From assembly GCA_949126835.1 (NCBI GenBank), contig OX421497.1, positions 25,452,112 to 25,516,111 on the forward strand: a DNA stretch of 64,000 bases. The letters are read 5' to 3'. Both the position numbers and the translations under genes were made by a program. Of the stretch, positions 24,659 through 34,975 are shown one piece after another. How positions within the stretch are numbered: the stretch's first letter is position 1; each line of letters begins with the position of its first letter. Source of the DNA: Anisus vortex. Its lineage: Eukaryota; Mollusca; Gastropoda; Planorbidae. The notes beneath the pieces are model-generated. The model saw only the letters and a program-made list of their open reading frames with translations, was not told where the DNA came from and did no database searches.

Positions 24659-25682
24659 ATTACAAGGCAATTTATTCACCATAATAAATTATGGATGAGA
24701 CCTTCTATTTAGATCACACAAGTATAATTATGATTTATAATGTTATTACGGCTAGAGCCCCCATTCAATTTATGAAAATAATAGTTATAGTATTGTTATT
24801 ATTAGTGTGAGTATCCTTGTATTAGTGAAGATCTTATTATATTAATCTGAAGTTTATTTGTAGTTGTCTAGAGTATTCCTGGTTCTTATAATCCCCTGGC
24901 AATTCACATAGCGTAGTTTTAGAGTTTTCAGTTGATTTACTTCATGTATAATTATTTATGTGGCTCATATGATACAGCAAGAACCTCGATGTCGAGTGGT
25001 AGTGTAGATTATTAATATAGTTGAATAAATATTACACATACACACATGTATATAACTTTGAAATATTGACGCTAACCAAGTTGTGTAGAAAGCAACGATA
25101 AATTTGGTTTAATTTACAACATCAATCCAGTAGGAATCCAAATAATATTATATACACAATCAAGAACTACACATATTCCAATTAGTAATGAATATCCTCA
25201 ATGAACATATAGCATTGTAGTTAATAGTAGAATAATAAATTTTCCATAATACAACTCAAATAGAAACGATACTCAGAGACTCAGAATCTTAGATGTTATC
25301 TGATCGAATGTACGCCAAGAACTGACCAAAAGTGTCGAATCGCGTAGAAATATATTACGGGTCAATCGTTGGAAAAACCAGACAGCCTAGTGACACGAAT
25401 ATTTAAATCAAGCCTGCATGTTGACTGCGTGATCAGAATGTCAAGCAATAATGCTCTAACAAAATAAGGAGAGACCGGACGACCTTGACACGCTGTGTTT
25501 ACGTGAACAGTTCATGTTTTTATCGAGGTTAATAAAAAAACAATAATGCTCTCATTAGGTTAGGAAAAACCCGGGGGGAAACCTTGAGCTGAGAAATATT
25601 TTATATCGTTTAAACGCAATTCGCTTAAATGATTTAGTTGGTTTATTAACATTACAATGTAGGGAATTTACGTTTCGTAACA
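24659..25682 (-). repeat. 3' LTR of the gypsy element
   Basis: 1024 bp, identical by eye to the copy at 31670-32693. Several AATAAA motifs are available for polyadenylation. No ORF of note. Confidence 0.93.
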
Positions 25683-26455
25683 GTCGCCCGTACCAAAAGG
25701 AAAAGAACATTGCATACTAAACAATAGAAGTGTGCAATTTCTTTTAGAACCGCCTGCACTTAACTTTAGTTCTAAACAATATACAAAAAAAAAACTGACT
25801 CCACCTGGGTAGTCCGTTAAATAAGACAAGTAAGGGAAATAATTTATTCTATTAAACCCTCATCATATAGGATCTCAAGTTATCCTTAGACCATAACACA
25901 TGTTCGCGTTATTCTAAAAAATTATACTCTCTGAGATATCATTCCTTATAAACATCATCATCTTATTTATAAGGTAAAAATCAACATAACTAATGTTATC
26001 ATATTAAACAATTCAATCATTAATTAATTCAACTTAAATGAAATTAATATTTAAATAAATTTTAAAGTAAGAGTTTAATCTTAAGTGTGTAAGCATGTGA
26101 AGTGTATGCACATTACTCTATCTTGGTTTTTACATAATCACAACTATAGTTTGATTGTTTCAAAATAAGGATGTACATTTCTGTTCATTCATTATCTTAC
26201 TAATAAAGAAAATTATGTCCATAAATCAATAATACTTAAAAGTAACTTATTAGGTTTTTTTCTTTTTCCTACAACAATAATAATATTTGTTTTAGCAAAT
26301 GGAAATATTCATGGCATAAAATAAGGCATAAGATATTGCATAAAATAATCACAACATATTCATATATTCATGCATTTATATTTTAAATGATCCAATTCTC
26401 TTAGTTAGGATTATCAGAATATATACATGAAGTTATCTATTTCCTTATACATTTG
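25683..26455 (-). other. Non-coding interval between pol and the 3' LTR
   Basis: About 770 bp of AT-rich sequence with no ORF resembling an envelope gene. The polypurine tract expected next to the LTR is not obvious. Confidence 0.6.
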
Positions 26456-29400
26456 TTACATGCGCGATAGGGTGTCCGCGACGATGTTATCTTTTCCAGA
26501 TAAGTGAGTTATTTTTAAGTTGTAAGCTTGAATAAACAAACTCCATCTTAGAATGCGCTGATTTTGTTTGATGCGGGAAAGAAATACTAGGGGATTGTGA
26601 TCAGTGAATATCTCGATTGGGAACTGAGAACCATTTACATAGTAATTGAAATGTTTCAATGCTTGGATAAGTCCTAGTAATTCCTGCTCTATTGTGCTAT
26701 AATTTACCTCATGTGGGTTAAATTTTTTTGAACAAAAGCTAATGGGATGTTCAAGTGAATCATCTCCTATTTGTGAGATTACCGCGCCCATTCCTGTATT
26801 ACACGAGTCTACCGTTATTCTGAAAGGTTTAGTATAATCAGGTGAGACTAATACTGGTGCCTTGGTCAGTATGTCTTTTATATCGTTAAAGGCTTGGTCA
26901 CATTCCTGAGTCCACTTAAATTGATTTTTCTTTCTCAAGAGATTTGTCAAAGGGCAAGTGATAATAGAAAAGTTTTTACAAAACTTCCTGTAGTACCCGG
27001 CCATACCCAGAAATCCTCGAAGTTGTTTCTGCGTTTTAGGGACAGGGAATTCCTGTATAGCTTTGACTTTGGCATTCACTGGTTTTACTTTGCCATTACC
27101 CACTACATGACCTAAATATTCAATTTCTGCATGGCAAAATTGACTTTTAACTAGGTTTATAGTAAGATTAGCCTGTTTTAGTTTTTGGAATAATAGTTTT
27201 AACTGATGTAGATGATCATTAAAGTTATTACTGAACACTACGATATCGTCCAGATATGCATGGCATTGTGGGATATCATGGATAATAGTGTTTATTAGTC
27301 TTTGAAAACTAGCTGGAGCATTGACCATTCCGAATGGCATTACTTTAAACTTATATAATCCATCAGGAGTAACAAAAGTTGATACCTCCTGAGCCCTATC
27401 TGTTAATGGGATTTGGAAATAAGCTGTTAGTAAGTCAATCTTAGTTACATAGTTTGCAGTGCTTACTCTATCGATTAAATCATCTATCCGTGGTATGGGA
27501 TACGAATCTGTTTTTGTCACTTGGTTTAATTTCCTATAGTCTACACAAAAGCGTAGTGAACCATCAGATTTGGGAACCAACACACATGGGGATGACCAAT
27601 CACTGTTACTGTGAGTAATTATATCATTTCTCAGCATATAATCAATTTCTTTACGGATGTGTTCAAGTTGTATGGGATTAACCCTATACGGATGTTGTTT
27701 GACAGGTTTAACATTATCATCTTTTAAAACTACATCATGGGTAACCAAAGTTGTTTTGTTAGGAACATCACTAAACAAATTTACATGATCATAGATTAAA
27801 CCCTTGATAGAAGTCTGTTCACCTGAGTCTAGATGTGCCAGTTTATCATTGAGGTTTTTAAGTGCTTCAGTGTTCTGAAGTTTACTTTCTATGATTGTCT
27901 TTTTAAATTTAGGCGGGGGTGTTTCAACAGTTTTGATAGCACTCACTGGCCTAATGTCAGTTTGTTCTTCCCTAACAACATAAGGTTTTAGCATGTTTAT
28001 ATGGCACAGTCTCTGTGTTTTCCTTCTATCAGGGGTTTTTACAATGTATGTTACATCACTGATTTTATCTAAAACCTGATATGGTCCTGTATATTTTGCA
28101 CTCAGGGGTTGTCCAGACAATTGGGTCAACATGAGGACTTTATCACCAGGATGGAAACATCGGGATCTGGCCTTGACATCATAGTACCCTTTCATTCTTT
28201 TCTGAGCCTGCAAAAGATTATCTTTAACATGATTAAAAGCATGATAGATTCTATTGCTAAATTGTTCCACATAAGCTACGAGTCCAGTCTCTTCATCAGA
28301 ATTTAACAAGGTTTCCTGCAACAGTTTTAGAGGTCCTCGAACTGAATGTCCAAACACTAACTCGAACGGACTGAATCCAAGAGATTCCTGCACAGTTTCT
28401 CTAGTCGCGAAAAGAGCGAATGGAATACCGCGATCCCAGTCTTCAGTGTTCTCAAAACAGTATGTGCGGAGCATGGTTTTCAGAGTCTGATGATATCTTT
28501 CTAGGGCACCTTGGCTTTGCGGATGGTACGCAGTTGAAGTTGCATGTTGGATGCCTAGTTTCTTTAAGACCTGGTTAAACAGCTTTGATGTAAAGTTAGA
28601 TCCTTGGTCTGACTGTATAGTCTTTGGAAGACCGTATCTTGAACAAAATGCAATCAGTGCGTCAGATATCTTATCTGCGTTAATGGTGCGTAGCGGAATA
28701 GCTTCAGGATATCTCGTGGCAGTGCACATTATAGTGAATAAGTACTGGTGTCCTGTCTTTGTTTTAGGCAAAGGACCTACACAGTCTATTAGCAAGTGGC
28801 TAAATGGTTCTGCAAAGGCGGGTATTGGCTTTAGAGGTGCTACCGGTATAGTCTGGTTAGGTTTACCAACTATCTGGCATGTATTGCATGACTTGCAGTA
28901 TTTTGTGACGTCACGATGTAGTCCAGGCCAATAGAAGTACGGAAGAATTCGACGGTAAGTCTTGTTCACTCCTAGATGACCAGCATATGGCGTGTCATGA
29001 GCCATGTGTAAGATGTCATTACGATATATGGCTGGTACCACAATCTGACTTCCTTCTCTGCAATTGTCATTATCACATTTCACATCTCTCCATTTTTGCA
29101 TTAATATTCCCTCCTTCAGAAAAAATCCATTTCCGTTCATTTCTGCCTCCTGTTCAGTTATCACCTTTTTCTTCAGGTGTTTAATTCCTGAATCTCTATT
29201 CTGTTCTAATAGGAGTAATTGTCGAGGTGACAAATTACTTTCAGTAGTCTTGACTGAGGGACCACTCAAGATGTCAGCCAGGAAAGTTGCCTGTAGGTCA
29301 ATTTCTGGTTCTATTTTTGACTTTGACATGGTTTCGACAGACTTTTGTTGTTGGGCCATACCTCTAGTGACGATGCATATAGGTTTGATAAAGCTCTCAC

Positions 29401-31138
29401 TTTTATTAAGGTATTGTTTTTTCTTGGATATGGAATGCACCACGTCTCCAGCAATATCATTTCCCAGTATTAAAGAAACGCCTTTAAACGGAAGTGATTT
29501 GTACACACCCACAACTACATTTCCAGTGAAGTACGCACTCTTCAGCTGTATTTGATGCAAAGGAACTTGTACATTTTTCCTTGATACACCTTGAATAGTA
29601 AGATCCTGTCCTGTATATGTCGATTGTGACGTAGGAACAGTATTCTCTAAAAGTAGTGAAACCTCAGCCCCTGTATCACGGAGTATTCTGATGTTTTTTT
29701 CACTAGTGACACCATTTATTATGGATGACACGGTACCTTCTTCAATGAATGGTAAACAATTGCTTGGTATCTCAGTATCGATGAGATCTGTATCCAAGTT
29801 ATTTTTGTAAGAGGTATGTTTAGTACTCATGGTGGTTCTATCTGATATAGACTCCTTGGAGCTCAGATTAGAATTAGAATTATTGAAAACCATTGTCTCT
29901 ATTTCAGGAACTATTTCTGGTTTCAAGTTTCCTAGATACGTGTGTTTTGTCAGGTTATCTGCATTAGCACTAGGTATCTCTGTTTGAGTTCTAATATCCT
30001 TCTTTACATTTTCATGAGTTCTTTGTTTTGGCATTGCTACATACGATAAGACAACATTCTTTTTATTCGGGTTCCCATTCAATATCCAGCACTTTTCCTT
30101 AGTATGTCCAATTCGTTTACAATGGCTACAGGTTGGCTTGGAATTTGTTGGACCTTGATTGCTCTGCTGATGTCTCTTTGATTGATAGGATTCATTTGGA
30201 TTCATGGTTTTCTTTTCTACCTTCATATCTCGATTCTGGAATTTAGATTTATCAACTGTTGTAAATTTATTGCTGGAATGGATAATAACATATTCGTCTG
30301 CCATCACTGCTGCTGTTTCTACTTGTTCTACACCTTTGTCTGCTAAATGTATTCTTACATCACCTCTGATGTTATTGTTAAAGTCTTCCATTAGCATAAG
30401 ATTAGCTAATTTATCAAAGTCTTTGTTTACACCTTTGGATCGAATCCATCTTTCAAAATATTTCTTTTTCTGTCTTAGAAAATCAACATGGGATTGTTCC
30501 TGTTCTTTCTTAGACTCACGAAACACTTTTCTATATTTTTCAGGTGTTAATGCATAACTTAGCAGTACTCTATTCTTGATCAGTTCATAATCATACAATT
30601 CCTCTTCAGTAAGACTTAATACAACATCAAGTGCCTTTCCTTTATTCAGAGCTGAGCGTAGAAGTATAGCTTTCTTGCCCTCGGGAAATTGATAGTCTCT
30701 AGCGTTTCTCTCGAAAATCATGAAGAACTCTTCCACCGAATTATCTTCAAAAACTGGAATATGTTTCTTAAACTTATACAGTTCTGCATCTGCTTCAGAG
30801 CTTGCATTCGAATGATTTGACGTACGAGACCTTGCTATCTCAATTCTTTCTTGGCTTGCTATTTTCTCTCTTGCTATTTCTCTTTCCATCTCAATTCTCT
30901 GGCTTTCTCTTTCTCTTTCCATCTCTAATTCCATCTTTCTTAACTCAAGTTTAAATTTCAATTCTTCACTTAAGTCACCAGTTGTATGCTTTACTCTTTG
31001 TTTTATAGGAAAAGGTAATTCATCATCTGATTCATCATTAATGTTATCATTAGCAGTAGTTTCTTCAATAATTAGTGTACCTTGTTTTCTTAAACACTCA
31101 GTTACCTCTTGAAGTAATTTAGTTTTTGATGGCCTAGT
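26456..31138 (-). CDS. Gag-Pol polyprotein, order Gag-PR-IN-RT-RNase H
   Basis: One frame of about 1560 codons is open from 31138 to the stop at 26456. Counting from 30961 it has a charged coiled coil (1-45); a capsid-like helical Gag region (60-230); a CCHC zinc knuckle (C278, C281, H286, C291); an aspartic protease DTG (429-431) with ILGND downstream; an integrase HHCC region (about 655-695) and D726, D785, E821 with D-x35-E spacing, then a GPY-like block (959-961); a reverse transcriptase with LPF-type MPFG (1208-1211) and YLDD (1236-1239); and an RNase H ending in GKDNIVADTLSRM. Most Ty3/gypsy elements place integrase last; here it precedes RT, as described for Gmr1 elements. No frameshift separates gag from pol. 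All catalytic residues seem intact. The initiator ATG lies upstream of an in-frame stop (next entry). Confidence 0.92.
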   Translation of the reverse strand, partial: TRPSKTKLLQEVTECLRKQGTLIIEETTANDNINDESDDELPFPIKQRVKHTTGDLSEELKFKLELRKMELEMERERESQRIEMEREIAREKIASQERIEIARSRTSNHSNASSEADAELYKFKKHIPVFEDNSVEEFFMIFERNARDYQFPEGKKAILLRSALNKGKALDVVLSLTEEELYDYELIKNRVLLSYALTPEKYRKVFRESKKEQEQSHVDFLRQKKKYFERWIRSKGVNKDFDKLANLMLMEDFNNNIRGDVRIHLADKGVEQVETAAVMADEYVIIHSSNKFTTVDKSKFQNRDMKVEKKTMNPNESYQSKRHQQSNQGPTNSKPTCSHCKRIGHTKEKCWILNGNPNKKNVVLSYVAMPKQRTHENVKKDIRTQTEIPSANADNLTKHTYLGNLKPEIVPEIETMVFNNSNSNLSSKESISDRTTMSTKHTSYKNNLDTDLIDTEIPSNCLPFIEEGTVSSIINGVTSEKNIRILRDTGAEVSLLLENTVPTSQSTYTGQDLTIQGVSRKNVQVPLHQIQLKSAYFTGNVVVGVYKSLPFKGVSLILGNDIAGDVVHSISKKKQYLNKSESFIKPICIVTRGMAQQQKSVETMSKSKIEPEIDLQATFLADILSGPSVKTTESNLSPRQLLLLEQNRDSGIKHLKKKVITEQEAEMNGNGFFLKEGILMQKWRDVKCDNDNCREGSQIVVPAIYRNDILHMAHDTPYAGHLGVNKTYRRILPYFYWPGLHRDVTKYCKSCNTCQIVGKPNQTIPVAPLKPIPAFAEPFSHLLIDCVGPLPKTKTGHQYLFTIMCTATRYPEAIPLRTINADKISDALIAFCSRYGLPKTIQSDQGSNFTSKLFNQVLKKLGIQHATSTAYHPQSQGALERYHQTLKTMLRTYCFENTEDWDRGIPFALFATRETVQESLGFSPFELVFGHSVRGPLKLLQETLLNSDEETGLVAYVEQFSNRIYHAFNHVKDNLLQAQKRMKGYYDVKARSRCFHPGDKVLMLTQLSGQPLSAKYTGPYQVLDKISDVTYIVKTPDRRKTQRLCHINMLKPYVVREEQTDIRPVSAIKTVETPPPKFKKTIIESKLQNTEALKNLNDKLAHLDSGEQTSIKGLIYDHVNLFSDVPNKTTLVTHDVVLKDDNVKPVKQHPYRVNPIQLEHIRKEIDYMLRNDIITHSNSDWSSPCVLVPKSDGSLRFCVDYRKLNQVTKTDSYPIPRIDDLIDRVSTANYVTKIDLLTAYFQIPLTDRAQEVSTFVTPDGLYKFKVMPFGMVNAPASFQRLINTIIHDIPQCHAYLDDIVVFSNNFNDHLHQLKLLFQKLKQANLTINLVKSQFCHAEIEYLGHVVGNGKVKPVNAKVKAIQEFPVPKTQKQLRGFLGMAGYYRKFCKNFSIITCPLTNLLRKKNQFKWTQECDQAFNDIKDILTKAPVLVSPDYTKPFRITVDSCNTGMGAVISQIGDDSLEHPISFCSKKFNPHEVNYSTIEQELLGLIQALKHFNYYVNGSQFPIEIFTDHNPLVFLSRIKQNQRILRWSLFIQAYNLKITHLSGKDNIVADTLSRM

Positions 31139-31264
31139 TTATGTGATAGAAATGCCCAATGATTTAGCCAATTCTTTTAATTGTATCATTGACATTTTAT
31201 TAAGCTGTTCTGAGGTTAGATCAAATATCTCTGGATCCAATGTAAGATTATTTGTGGCCTCCAT
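31139..31264 (-). pseudogene. N-terminal Gag segment with SAP-like motif, ended by an in-frame TAA
   Basis: An ATG at 31262-31264 opens a frame identical to that of the polyprotein, but TAA at 31139-31141 stops it after 41 codons. The residues before and after the stop together resemble a SAP motif (MSMIQLKELAKSLGI ... KTKLLQEV), a helix-turn-helix-type nucleic-acid binding fold. The likeliest reading is one inactivating base change in an otherwise young copy. Stop readthrough or a downstream start is the alternative. Confidence 0.6.
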
Positions 31265-31669
31265 TTTATATTATTAAAAGTTACTGTAAATCTTGTTAAT
31301 AATACAATAAAAGTGTCCAACTTACTTTCTGTCCTTTGAATAATTCACTACACCACACAGTTCAGATTTTTCACAACAAGGTCATAAAAATAATACTTTC
31401 TTAGAGTTACTTTGTTCGATAAGGTAATACACCAGATAATTTTCCAGGCTGAATAGTTAAGTTTTCCGATTCTCAATAGCAATGTTCAATTCAATCACAA
31501 TCTTTAGTATATTGTATATTGTTCATATTTTCCAACACAATCCATCCAAGTTACGAGTATGTATTACGGCAGTTGTAAATAGTTTGTGTAAATAGTATAA
31601 CGATTCTTGAAGTTGAAGTAAATCCTCTAAACGTTTGTTAGTAAATCACTGACGAGCAAAACCCATTTT
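31265..31669 (-). other. 5' leader of the gypsy element
   Basis: About 405 bp between the 5' LTR and the first ATG. It contains the primer-binding candidate next to the LTR (about 31648-31665) and no ORF of note. Confidence 0.6.
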
Positions 31670-32693
31670 ATTACAAGGCAATTTATTCACCATAATAAAT
31701 TATGGATGAGACCTTCTATTTAGATCACACAAGTATAATTATGATTTATAATGTTATTACGGCTAGAGCCCCCATTCAATTTATGAAAATAATAGTTATA
31801 GTATTGTTATTATTAGTGTGAGTATCCTTGTATTAGTGAAGATCTTATTATATTAATCTGAAGTTTATTTGTAGTTGTCTAGAGTATTCCTGGTTCTTAT
31901 AATCCCCTGGCAATTCACATAGCGTAGTTTTAGAGTTTTCAGTTGATTTACTTCATGTATAATTATTTATGTGGCTCATATGATACAGCAAGAACCTCGA
32001 TGTCGAGTGGTAGTGTAGATTATTAATATAGTTGAATAAATATTACACATACACACATGTATATAACTTTGAAATATTGACGCTAACCAAGTTGTGTAGA
32101 AAGCAACGATAAATTTGGTTTAATTTACAACATCAATCCAGTAGGAATCCAAATAATATTATATACACAATCAAGAACTACACATATTCCAATTAGTAAT
32201 GAATATCCTCAATGAACATATAGCATTGTAGTTAATAGTAGAATAATAAATTTTCCATAATACAACTCAAATAGAAACGATACTCAGAGACTCAGAATCT
32301 TAGATGTTATCTGATCGAATGTACGCCAAGAACTGACCAAAAGTGTCGAATCGCGTAGAAATATATTACGGGTCAATCGTTGGAAAAACCAGACAGCCTA
32401 GTGACACGAATATTTAAATCAAGCCTGCATGTTGACTGCGTGATCAGAATGTCAAGCAATAATGCTCTAACAAAATAAGGAGAGACCGGACGACCTTGAC
32501 ACGCTGTGTTTACGTGAACAGTTCATGTTTTTATCGAGGTTAATAAAAAAACAATAATGCTCTCATTAGGTTAGGAAAAACCCGGGGGGAAACCTTGAGC
32601 TGAGAAATATTTTATATCGTTTAAACGCAATTCGCTTAAATGATTTAGTTGGTTTATTAACATTACAATGTAGGGAATTTACGTTTCGTAACA
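31670..32693 (-). repeat. 5' LTR of the gypsy element
   Basis: 1024 bp, ends TGTTAC..GTAAT on the minus strand. The transcription start expected within it is not identifiable by eye. Confidence 0.93.
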
Positions 32694-32698
32694 ATACT

Positions 32699-32776
32699 AA
32701 GAGCACACTGAACATGCTAAATGTAACAGCATAGATACAAAAGCTATATAAATAACCTGTATTTTTATTATTATGA
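32699..32776 (+). mobile_element. 3' UTR remainder of the LINE split by the gypsy element
   Basis: Contains GCTATATAAATAACC and an ATT-rich terminus, typical of CR1/L2-like 3' ends, continuing directly from 24658 after removal of the duplicated ATACT. Confidence 0.55.
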
Positions 32777-32898
32777 TAAACTGTTGAGTGGTGGTGAGGT
32801 AGCCTTTTCCCACTATTACATCTTTTAGGGACTGTAATACTTTGGTAATCAGTCAAGGATGAACATTTAAGGAAGCAGCATCGGTCTTCATCATAATT
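32777..32898 (-). other. Possible coding exon, weak
   Basis: After a CACAG acceptor at 32899 the minus strand is open and protein-like (NYDEDRCCFLKCSSLTDYQS...). It is in the same phase as the exon at 33411-33590, which would precede it in a transcript. No clear donor closes it before the LINE tail. It may be chance or an exon damaged by the LINE insertion. Confidence 0.2.
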
Positions 32899-33096
32899 CT
32901 GTGTAATCACACACATAAATAAACTAATGTGGGCCTTCCAATCTATTAATTGAACATGATTATATGGCTGTCCTAGAGAGTGCTTGAGCGATAAAAATTA
33001 TAACTACTTATTACTATAATAATAAGTAGAGGTTCCTAACTATAGTGTAACAGCTAACATGAGCCTGACTAAGGGGCCTCCTATATATTAAAAGTA

Positions 33097-33341
33097 AGTA
33101 AAGTATACCCGTCTGACCAATGTGATGCAGTGCCCATAATTTTATGTGGCACAGCATTTCTAGGAGATTGTGTGGCCAGCATACTTTTTACTTTTCTCTA
33201 AATAGTCTCAGGTACCCATTAGAGCTAGGTAGACTTAGGGACACCTTCCAGACCCGGAAACAAACTCTAGCCATCACCAGGATTGGAACCCAGGACCTTC
33301 GATATGCCAGCCGAACGTCCTGCCGCTTAGTCACCCAGTCA

Positions 33342-33342
<1 letters not shown>
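33097..33342 (-). repeat. SINE family B (tRNA-derived)
   Basis: Minus-strand copy with a degenerate tRNA-like head and B box (GGTTCCAATCC), then the family body with CTAAGTCTACC and GGTACCTGA-type blocks, ending CAGACGGGTATACTTTACTT. It borders the (AT)n run at 33344-33399. Confidence 0.7.

Positions 33343-33343
<1 letters not shown>

Positions 33344-33399
<56 letters not shown>
33344..33399. repeat. (AT)n microsatellite
   Basis: About 56 bp of uninterrupted AT dinucleotide between SINE B and the donor site of the exon at 33411-33590. Confidence 0.95.
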
Positions 33400-33402
<3 letters not shown>

Positions 33403-33410
33403 TTACTTAC

Positions 33411-33590
33411 TTGTTCTTTGATGAGTTTTTTAGAATTACTCAACATGTTCAATGTATTATAAACTACTTGAGAAAACTGAGTTGAGAAGACATCTTTAGC
33501 CACCTCTGTTATTTCTTCTTTTAAAGTTCTCAACTGTCCTCTAAAAAGTGGATCTACTCCTTCCATATTTGACAATGTAAAACCTTCTTT
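33411..33590 (-). CDS. Internal coding exon, 60 codons, gene unknown
   Basis: The exon is preceded by a strong acceptor (CTTTTTTAACAG) and followed by the consensus donor CAA|GTAAGT. It is exactly 180 nt and open in phase 0. The peptide (KEGFTLSNMEGVDPLFRGQL ... KKLIKEQ) is hydrophilic, probably helical, and has normal amino-acid usage. I do not recognise it and could not securely place neighbouring exons. The flanks are full of transposons, and the gypsy insertion would lie in a downstream intron if the gene continues leftward. Confidence 0.5.
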
Positions 33591-33864
33591 CTGTTAAAAA
33601 AGAATGTAAACAATATTGAAAATATTTATGTAGGGCCTAAATAATGAACTGTAAATCCTTCTTATAAAAGATAATACAAGGTATGAACGCAATATCTTAG
33701 TGTGGATATGTGTGCATGCATGTGTAAAAGTCCATAAGAAGACTAAAAGGCATGAACATGAAAAATGTGTTCATTTCAATACCCATGAAAGATATGTTCA
33801 GAGTACATGTAAGTAAAGGGCTATACAGTTAATATCCATGATTTGATATAAACATAATTTCTTT

Positions 33865-34410
33865 TTACAATGTAGCTCTATTACAGAACTCAAACACAAA
33901 TATACTTATAAAATAGACATGCATGCATACTCAGGGGCAAAGCCACGAAGGGTCAAAGACCCCTGATATTTAAAAAAAAAAAAAAACATTGCTTTCAACA
34001 GTTTTTAAAAAAAGGTATAGCTTCCTAATAGTAACACAGTAATAGGTACCAAAAACTGCCTGAAAAACTAGTTTTTATCGCGCTGAAGCCCCATTTTAGT
34101 AATTTTTCACCTTTCGTCTGAGTTACGTTGTCCATACTTAGTATTACTAATAATTGTTCAAATGCTAATAAAAAATTGATAGACCTACATTTTTGTCACG
34201 CCGAGGTTCAGCCCACCCTGAAAAAAATGTCTAGATACGCCATGCCATGTCAGGCAAAAGCCCTACATTCCTACATGGACTGTAGTGCCATAGAGGGATG
34301 GATGGACGCCTTGCCATGGCCATACTGGCCCATACTATTTAATTATTAATTATCATACAAGAAAATGTATCATTTGGGGTCAGCTATTGTTATTCTGGCT
34401 GACTGGCCCT
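33865..34410 (-). pseudogene. LINE 3'-end fragments split by an insertion
   Basis: Segments at about 33880-33925 and 34353-34406 match, in order, parts of the minus-strand LINE at 36212-36840, with about 430 bp of unrelated sequence between them. No frame survives. Confidence 0.4.
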
Positions 34411-34877
34411 GGCTAGTCTAACATTGGTACAAAAGATCTCTCTGTGCTTTGCTCTTATTACGGTAACTTATTATTGATATCATATTGACATTTATCATTG
34501 AAAGAAGCCGACCACTTCGACTTCATCTGATCATGTCTGATACTGTCTGATGTAAGCTTAGTTCTAGTTGTAGCGGTCGCGTAGTGCTGTGTAGGCCTGT
34601 AGATAGTTGAGACCTTTGCTTTCTTTATATTTTATTTCGTTGGGATAAGCATAGGTCAATGTGAGAACTACTTACCGTAACTACCTTTATGTTCATAAAA
34701 GATCAAATGCAGTCTAAGTAAACTAGAAAGAATAATTCAAGTTTGCTTAGTTTGTAGTAAGCTACTATTTGAACTTCTTGTACTTTTTAATCACAAAGAG
34801 CATTAGTGCTGCCAAATGCAATTTCGGTTAACCTTAGAGAGGTAGTGATTCTTGGCTGTAAATTGGTAGTTTATCAG
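34411..34877. other. No gene seen
   Basis: AT-rich sequence, no feature recognised. Confidence 0.4.
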
Positions 34878-34975
34878 CTGGATCATCATCATCATCTGTC
34901 CTTTGGGTTCCTTGTGGAACATAGGGCCTCTGTCAAAGCACGCCACTCTGCACGGTCTCTTGCCAGTCGCTTCAA

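Larger units (their letters stand above)
24659..32693 (-). mobile_element. Ty3/gypsy LTR retrotransposon with Gmr1-type domain order, 8035 bp
   Basis: Two 1024-bp LTRs, which I compared line by line without finding a difference, flank a single large minus-strand coding region. The insertion is bordered by the 5-bp duplication ATACT (24654-24658 and 32694-32698). The element begins TGTTAC and ends GTAAT on its own strand. It has inserted in the 3' UTR of the LINE at 24155-24658. A primer-binding candidate (TGGGTTTTGC) begins four bases inside the 5' LTR. I see no classical purine-rich tract before the 3' LTR: the minus strand is pyrimidine-rich there, ending ACGGGCGAC. No env-like ORF exists in the 770 bp after pol. 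Identical LTRs imply very recent insertion. Confidence 0.93.

Noticed and set aside
25683..26455. Envelope gene of the LTR element
   Set aside because: No ORF with a signal peptide, membrane segment or useful length between pol and the 3' LTR.
28551..29555. Plus-strand ORFs of 65-163 codons across the gypsy element
   Set aside because: Shadows of the minus-strand polyprotein; no recognisable motifs.
32566..32916. 116-codon minus-strand ORF as a whole
   Set aside because: It runs across the LINE tail and into the LTR; only its first third could be an exon, and that is listed with low confidence.
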